From: Nitrososphaeria archaeon
Lineage (GTDB): Archaea; Thermoproteota; Nitrososphaeria; JACIWG01
Direction of reading: 5' to 3'
Assembly (NCBI GenBank): GCA_014361085.1
Contig: JACIWG010000046.1
Coordinates: 1 to 11,234, forward strand
Length of the DNA stretch: 11,234 bases
Positions 7,294 to 11,234 of the stretch are shown here, one piece after another; positions within the stretch are counted from its first letter, which is position 1, and every line of letters starts with the position of its first letter. The notes under the pieces were generated by a model. The model was not told the DNA's origin and did no database searches. It saw only the letters and a list, made by a program, of their open reading frames with translations. Made by a program: the position numbers and the translations under genes.

Positions 7294-8481
7294 TTACTCA
7301 AAACTCCCCCTTTTTCTAATACTTTTTAAGAGACACAGTAGTGCCAAAATCTGCATAATTGTAGTGTAAAAGATTATGTATAGGAGTTCAGCTTTAAAAT
7401 CTAAAAGTAGGCCGAAGAGTGTTCCACTAAAGAGGAGGCCGACACCGTATACAGTATTAAATATACCGTATGCTGTTCCTCGAACATCTCTTGGAACATA
7501 GTATGATACGGCAGCCCTGTAAACAGACTCCTGCATGCCAAGAACAATTCCATAAAATATGCATGAGACGATCAGGAACATTAGGTTGTGGGCGTAGAAG
7601 GTGAAAAAGCTTGCAAATATTGAGAGGAAAAATGGTATAGTTAATATGATGGTTCCTATGCGGTCGAAGACTATTCCGGCCACTAAAGCTGTTGGAGCAT
7701 CAACAAGCTGTATGAGCATAAAAAGTAGGGGTACAAGCCAATCCATTTTAGAGGGTGAAAGTATTATGGAGGCCTTATAAAGTATTAGTGAGGCTGGGAT
7801 AAGTCCAAGAACGTTAGTGAACACTGCTAGGGAATAGATGTAGAAGTCTTTAGAAAAACTTTTTCCACCACTACTGGTTTCATAGCTCATGTTCTCTAAA
7901 ACCTTACTTCTAACCTTAAGGTAAACATAAGATAAGGTTACAAGAAGAATCGTGTATGGTATAAAGAGTGTTGCAAAGGTTATGGTATAGTTGTTTAAGG
8001 TAAAATATAATATTGTAGAAACAATGAGTGGACCCATTACTGCACCAATCTGGTCCATAAGCTCATGTAGGCCGAAAGCTTTGCCTACACCAACACCCTT
8101 ACTTATGATAGAAACTATCGTGTCACGTGCAGGCGCCCTAACAGCTTTACCCAGCCTTTCCATAATCACAAACAATGCAGCAATGGGCCAAAAGCTTGCT
8201 ATAGAAAGCATTGGTATTGCGATAATAAGCCCATATCCTATGAACATAAATTGCCAGTACGCTCTACTTTTATCTGAAAGGTAGCCGCTTACAAGCCTTA
8301 AAGCATACCCTATAAAGTCGCCTAGGCCTGAAACAAGTCCAACTATGAAGGCTGAGGCACCAAGTAGTTGCAGGTATGATGGAATCACACCCCTGCCACC
8401 TTCATAGACTATGTCACCCATCATGCTTACAAGGCCGATCAAGGTTACTGCAAGATACACAGTTTTAGTATTATGATCCAA
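7294..8481 (-). CDS. Major facilitator superfamily transporter, substrate unknown
   Basis: A 395-residue, very hydrophobic protein consistent with 12 membrane helices, split by a polar central loop (about 188-212). The first half has a motif-A-like SGYLSDKSRAYW (65-76), then ERLGKAVRAPARDT (108-121) and GLHELMDQIGAVMGPL. The second half repeats the pattern with AGIVFDRIGT (268-277) and PRDVRGTAYGIFNTVYG (330-346). The start is TTG at 8481: GGAGATGA ends 7 bases before it, and the next Met (residue 20) would cut into the first helix. It begins 7 bases after the stop of the DHS-like gene, so the two are surely cotranscribed. By association it might move a polyamine or related amine, but that is a guess. 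The acidic residues D23 and E27 (MGDIVYEGG) in the first helix region are notable. MFS membership is firm; the substrate is not. Confidence 0.9.
   Translation of the reverse strand: MDHNTKTVYLAVTLIGLVSMMGDIVYEGGRGVIPSYLQLLGASAFIVGLVSGLGDFIGYALRLVSGYLSDKSRAYWQFMFIGYGLIIAIPMLSIASFWPIAALFVIMERLGKAVRAPARDTIVSIISKGVGVGKAFGLHELMDQIGAVMGPLIVSTILYFTLNNYTITFATLFIPYTILLVTLSYVYLKVRSKVLENMSYETSSGGKSFSKDFYIYSLAVFTNVLGLIPASLILYKASIILSPSKMDWLVPLLFMLIQLVDAPTALVAGIVFDRIGTIILTIPFFLSIFASFFTFYAHNLMFLIVSCIFYGIVLGMQESVYRAAVSYYVPRDVRGTAYGIFNTVYGVGLLFSGTLFGLLLDFKAELLYIIFYTTIMQILALLCLLKSIRKRGSFE
7306..7327 (+). terminator. Candidate oligo-T terminator of the IlvC-like gene
   Basis: Starting 13 bases past the TAG, the + strand has CCCCC followed by TTTTT (7311-7315) and another TTTTT (7323-7327). 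Archaeal RNA polymerase often stops at such runs. Because the convergent MFS gene ends at 7294, this signal lies inside the antisense of the last MFS codons. Confidence 0.4.
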
Positions 8482-8488
8482 GCAAACT

Positions 8489-8496
8489 TCATCTCC
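8489..8496 (-). promoter_or_regulatory. Ribosome binding site GGAGATGA overlapping the DHS-like stop codon
   Basis: The last codons of the DHS-like gene (AGG AGA TGA) form GGAGATGA, whose end lies 7 bases from the TTG at 8481. This supports the TTG start of the transporter and implies translational coupling of the two genes. Confidence 0.75.
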
Positions 8497-9562
8497 TAAT
8501 ATAAGCTGCCTTCAAACGTTCTATAAAATCTAATCTTTTCAAGTAAATGTTCTTGTGCGCATGTTCATAGTTTTTAGAGAACATGTACGAGAAAAGAAGT
8601 GGTGCTGAAACTGTTATATCCATGTAAACTGTAATCTTGCGCACGTCCTCACGTGGCCTAATCTTACCCCACGAGACCGCCTCCTGTAATGTTGCACCCG
8701 ACAGCCCACCATACTGTGGAACATCGACGGTAAGCTGTATAACATAATCGTGTCCACCCCTACCTACACCAAGTATCTGGTCAAGCATAGGCTGAGTTTG
8801 AAAGTAAAAGTTTTTAGGGGAACCGCCTCCTAACACAATAACACCATTTTTTTTACTACAGTATACGGTTGCCGCTGTCTCTAGAACGTCAAGGTCTGGA
8901 TCAACAACTATCCCGTTACCCAAAAGCTTAGCCTTCGAAACATTCATGCCAATACTCGAGTCTCCAGGAGAAGGAGTGTATACTGGAACATTATATTTTG
9001 CTGCTGTAGCAAGAATAGATTCTTCAGGCCTTGGAGCATTTTCGAGAAGCCATCTACCGAGAAGGTAATGGAATTCGGAAGTTGAGATTGGAGACTTAAC
9101 CTTCAAACTCAATTCTTCAACAAACCTTTGGACAGCCTTGTCGGTTTCAAAAAGGGTTTCATCAGGTAAAAATATGTCATATATTCTAACAATACCATGC
9201 TTTAGAAGCTTTTCATCGTCAACATTTGATGTACCCTGATGTAGTGGAAGGTCTAGGGCAAAATGCATGTCATGGTATAGGTTTGCTCCAGTTGAAATTA
9301 TCAGATCAACAAGACCCCTTTCTATTGCATGAATAATATAGCTTCCTAAACCTGTTGGTGTAAAGGCTCCTGCAAGCGTTAAAGCTATAGTAGTATCATC
9401 TTTAACCATCTTCTCGTAAACTCTGCATGCTTCAGCAAGCCTTCCAGCATTATATGCTCCAGAAAAATCAAAGCTTTCGATAACATCCAGTATGCTAGAA
9501 AAACTTTTTGGCTTAACAGCCCTAATCCTTCTACCAGAAAGAAAATCTTCCCTCTTTTCCAT
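8489..9562 (-). CDS. Deoxyhypusine synthase-like protein, bacterial/homospermidine-synthase-like subtype
   Basis: A 357-residue NAD-dependent aminobutyl-transferase homologue. The catalytic Lys is present in EAVSWGKI (K300), as are a conserved Glu before it (E294), the NAD-binding TGANLYHDMH region (91-100) and PSPGDSS (198-204). Compared with human DHS, recalled from memory, three substrate-pocket positions differ: the catalytic His of KHH is Asn (KNFYF, N251), Asp243 is replaced by Met (SSIGM), and Asp316 by Leu (YGGLSGA). The forms GDSSIGMN and LGGGSPKNFYFQTQP are those I associate with bacterial DHS-like proteins, some reported to make homospermidine, rather than the enzyme that modifies aIF5A. 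ATG at 9562 is chosen over TTG at 9565. A TATA-like box sits 28 bases upstream, implying a leaderless message. It is followed by the MFS gene in the same operon. True aIF5A modification cannot be excluded. Confidence 0.88.
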   Translation of the reverse strand: MEKREDFLSGRRIRAVKPKSFSSILDVIESFDFSGAYNAGRLAEACRVYEKMVKDDTTIALTLAGAFTPTGLGSYIIHAIERGLVDLIISTGANLYHDMHFALDLPLHQGTSNVDDEKLLKHGIVRIYDIFLPDETLFETDKAVQRFVEELSLKVKSPISTSEFHYLLGRWLLENAPRPEESILATAAKYNVPVYTPSPGDSSIGMNVSKAKLLGNGIVVDPDLDVLETAATVYCSKKNGVIVLGGGSPKNFYFQTQPMLDQILGVGRGGHDYVIQLTVDVPQYGGLSGATLQEAVSWGKIRPREDVRKITVYMDITVSAPLLFSYMFSKNYEHAHKNIYLKRLDFIERLKAAYIRR

Positions 9563-9585
9563 CAAAGGCTTTCCAATAGAACATG

Positions 9586-9594
9586 CTTTTAAAC
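9586..9594 (-). promoter_or_regulatory. TATA-like box for the DHS-like/MFS operon
   Basis: GTTTAAAAG on the minus strand is centred 28 bases before the ATG at 9562, matching archaeal TATA-to-start spacing for a leaderless gene. No convincing ribosome site stands before the ATG. The box lies within the 58-base gap after the BMP gene. Confidence 0.5.
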
Positions 9595-9596
9595 TT

Positions 9597-9610
9597 AAAA
9601 AATATAAGAG
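9597..9610 (-). terminator. Candidate oligo-T terminator of the BMP gene
   Basis: Ten bases after the TAA of the BMP gene the minus strand reads CTCTTATATTTTTT, ending in six T residues, preceded by a short C run. There is no hairpin. It is immediately upstream of the box for the next operon, so the two transcripts could be separated here, though readthrough is possible. Confidence 0.4.
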
Positions 9611-9620
9611 GGGGATAGAG

Positions 9621-10883
9621 TTATTTTGGAAGCGGTGTTACTACACCTTCAACATGCCAGTCCATGTTCCAGAGTATATCATGTGTTGCTCTTTCACCAT
9701 CTTTTATCCTAACATTTCCATCCATATCCTTTATCGGTCCAGTGAAAGGTTCAAAGAGAAGCTCTTTCATCTGCTCCCATCTTAGTGCAATAAGCGACCT
9801 AACATCTTCTGGGACTACAGGATTTAATGGTGCAAGATAGACAGCACCCTCTGATTCAATCTTCGGGTTTGAAAGGTTAGCCCACTTGTAGGGCATATAG
9901 TCCCCTATTCTAGCCCAAATGTCAACACTTCTCCAGCTTCTAGCATAAACTTGTGAGACAAAGTCAACGTATATTGGCCCCCAGTTTACAATCTGGCCTG
10001 TTAGGTGAGCGTTTGGACCCTCCTTGCTCATGTCACTGTAGTGGCTGAAGCTCCAAACCCTTTTACCCTTCTTCTGATAAGATTCTGCAACCTGCAAAAC
10101 TGTAGGAGTATCCTCTGTAAATGCTAGAACATCAGCATTATTGTTTTCTACAAGACTTGTGGCAGCCTTATTAGCTCCTTCCGGATCGAACCAGGCATTA
10201 AGCCATTGAACATAAACCTTAATGTTCTTTCCCCTAGCCTTAGCAGTCTCCTTAGCGCCTAAGACAAAAGCGTTTATGTGCCTAATAACTTCAGGAATAG
10301 GTACTGCTGCAACATATCCTAGAACACCTGTTTCTGTTACAGCACCAGCAGCAAGTCCGTTAAGGTAGTAGAGTTGATAAAATTCTGCAAAATATGCACT
10401 CATGTTCTGGGGAGCGTTTCCTGCAGCACCACTCTTGTAACCTGAACAGTGTGCAAAGTATACGTCAGGATGCTTTTGAGCAGCTTCAGCGGTACCCTCC
10501 ATAAATCCGAAGCTGGTTGTAAAGACTATGTTCGCACCTTGGCCGATCAAAGTTTCTATCGCACCCTGAACCTTCGCCTCCTCCACACTTTCCACAATCC
10601 TTGTTTCAAGCCATGGACATTTGCTCCTTGCATACTCCCTACCCACATCATGAGCATGCGTCCAACCGTAGTCGGAGACAGGGCCCACATACACGAAACC
10701 TGCGACAACCTTCTTTTCACCAACTTCTGTTTTTGTTGCCGTCTGTGTTATGGTTTGTGTAACTGTTGCAGGTTTTTGGCCTACACTAGAGGCTAAATAG
10801 CCTAATCCCGCACCGATAGCGACACCGCCTATGGCGAAAGCAGCATCTCTTATAAAACCTCTTCTAGAACTACTAACACTCAT
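9621..10883 (-). CDS. BMP/Med-family (PnrA-like) ABC transporter substrate-binding protein with Tat signal
   Basis: A 420-residue solute-binding protein. The N-terminus SRRGFIR (6-12) plus a Gly/Ala-rich hydrophobic stretch (13-33) is a twin-arginine signal. No lipobox Cys follows, so it may be released or stay as a membrane anchor. A Thr-rich linker (VTQTITQTATKTE, 41-53) leads to the BMP domain: GFVYVGPVSDYGWTHAHDVG (62-81), NIVFTTSFGFMEGTAEAA (118-135), LNGLAAGAVTETGVLGYVA (174-192) and the INAFVLGAKETA and GANKAATSLVE stretches. Known members bind nucleosides or related compounds in bacteria and feed a two-permease ABC importer; a matching permease ends just upstream. The ligand of this variant, rich in Trp (for example W74, W227 and W231), is not predictable. 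The ATG at 10883 lies 27 bases after a TATA-like box, so it can be expressed separately from the permease. The next operon starts 58 bases downstream. Confidence 0.92.
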   Translation of the reverse strand: MSVSSSRRGFIRDAAFAIGGVAIGAGLGYLASSVGQKPATVTQTITQTATKTEVGEKKVVAGFVYVGPVSDYGWTHAHDVGREYARSKCPWLETRIVESVEEAKVQGAIETLIGQGANIVFTTSFGFMEGTAEAAQKHPDVYFAHCSGYKSGAAGNAPQNMSAYFAEFYQLYYLNGLAAGAVTETGVLGYVAAVPIPEVIRHINAFVLGAKETAKARGKNIKVYVQWLNAWFDPEGANKAATSLVENNNADVLAFTEDTPTVLQVAESYQKKGKRVWSFSHYSDMSKEGPNAHLTGQIVNWGPIYVDFVSQVYARSWRSVDIWARIGDYMPYKWANLSNPKIESEGAVYLAPLNPVVPEDVRSLIALRWEQMKELLFEPFTGPIKDMDGNVRIKDGERATHDILWNMDWHVEGVVTPLPK

Positions 10884-10905
10884 TTTTTAATCAATATAGT
10901 AAAAA

Positions 10906-10914
10906 GTTTTATAG
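10906..10914 (-). promoter_or_regulatory. TATA-like box for the BMP gene
   Basis: CTATAAAAC on the minus strand is centred 27 bases before the ATG at 10883, placing transcription start at the first codon. It lies in the 58-base gap after the permease stop. A separate promoter would let the binding protein be made in excess over the membrane parts, as is usual for importers. Confidence 0.55.
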
Positions 10915-10941
10915 TATATAACTTTTGTTAACATAATAGTG

Positions 10942-11234
10942 TTAAAGTTCTCTTGTGTAGGGTTTTCCAAGTGATGCAGGCATTTTACGTCTACGAAATC
11001 TAGTTGAAGAGAATATTATGAGCACAACTATTGTTAGGAGATATGGGAGTGTCCTAAAAAAGTCTGTTGGAATTATTCTGAAGCCTATTGATTGGAAGGT
11101 AGCGTTCAATGTTCCAACCAGACCGAAAAAGTATGCGCCAAAAAACGCGTATAATGGATTCCATGATGAAAAGATAACTAGTGCCACAGCTATCCATCCT
11201 CTTCCAGCTGTTATACCATCATACCAGCTTGGAT
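10942..11234 (-). CDS. C-terminal part of an inner-membrane ABC permease (BPD_transp_2 type) of the BMP importer; runs off the right edge
   Basis: The frame is open to the window edge; the GTG at 11187 is only an internal codon. The visible ~96 residues begin PSWYDGITAGRGWIAVALV, which matches the conserved GAGRGWIALALV region of the NupQ/YufQ-like branch of branched-chain-type permeases. Then come SSWNPLYAFFGAYFFG, two hydrophobic helices, and the family ending in a basic stretch and PASLGKPYTREL. It would form the membrane channel with a second permease and an ATPase, probably located further right, together with the BMP binding protein just downstream. The stop is TAA at 10942. Confidence 0.85.
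   Translation of the reverse strand, partial: PSWYDGITAGRGWIAVALVIFSSWNPLYAFFGAYFFGLVGTLNATFQSIGFRIIPTDFFRTLPYLLTIVVLIIFSSTRFRRRKMPASLGKPYTREL

Noticed and set aside
10942..11187. A small 81-residue membrane protein starting at GTG 11187
   Set aside because: The frame stays open to the window edge, and the residues upstream of the GTG (GITAGRGWIA) match the permease family, so it is the tail of a larger gene.
1..11234. CRISPR array, tRNA, rRNA, insertion sequence or prophage
   Set aside because: No regularly spaced direct repeats, no tRNA-like cloverleaf with CCA-proximal TΨC loop, and no transposase, integrase or phage-like genes were recognised by eye.

Overview
The window looks like chromosomal DNA of an archaeon, probably a member of the TACK or a related uncultured lineage; the phylum cannot be fixed from this sequence alone. 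The reasons are: an S-layer/COG1361-type surface protein carried with an ABC exporter; a DUF2148 ferredoxin-like protein; A+T-rich TATA-like boxes about 20-30 bases before several start codons that lack a ribosome binding site (leaderless style); and GGTGA/GGAG-type sites in front of internal operon genes. No rRNA, tRNA, CRISPR array or insertion sequence was seen, and gaps between genes are short (the longest is about 120 bases).

Layout. Left edge, + strand: a complete DUF2148 gene (1-558). It meets, tail to tail with one base between stop codons, a three-gene minus-strand operon. Read from its promoter near 6180, the operon encodes a MacB/LolD-type ABC ATPase (5441-6160), a roughly 1200-residue secreted, membrane-anchored protein built from tandem beta-sandwich-like repeats (1786-5391), and a MacB/FtsX-type permease (560-1777). 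This reads as an exporter or mechanotransmission machine in which a long surface stalk occupies the place of a MacA-like partner. Divergent from it, with a shared ~120-base promoter region, is a + strand ketol-acid reductoisomerase homologue (6282-7292) whose active site is altered. It again ends one base from the stop of a minus-strand gene.

The second minus-strand operon holds a deoxyhypusine-synthase-like enzyme of the bacterial subtype (8489-9562) followed 7 bases later by an MFS transporter (7294-8481, TTG start). Upstream of it lie a Tat-exported BMP/Med-family solute-binding protein (9621-10883) with its own promoter and the 3' end of its partner ABC permease (10942 to the right edge).

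The main points of interest are two enzyme-family members whose key catalytic or substrate-binding residues are changed (the IlvC-like and DHS-like proteins), the exporter operon with a giant ~125-residue-repeat protein in the middle, and a perfect 7-base inverted repeat flanking the TATA box of the IlvC-like gene.
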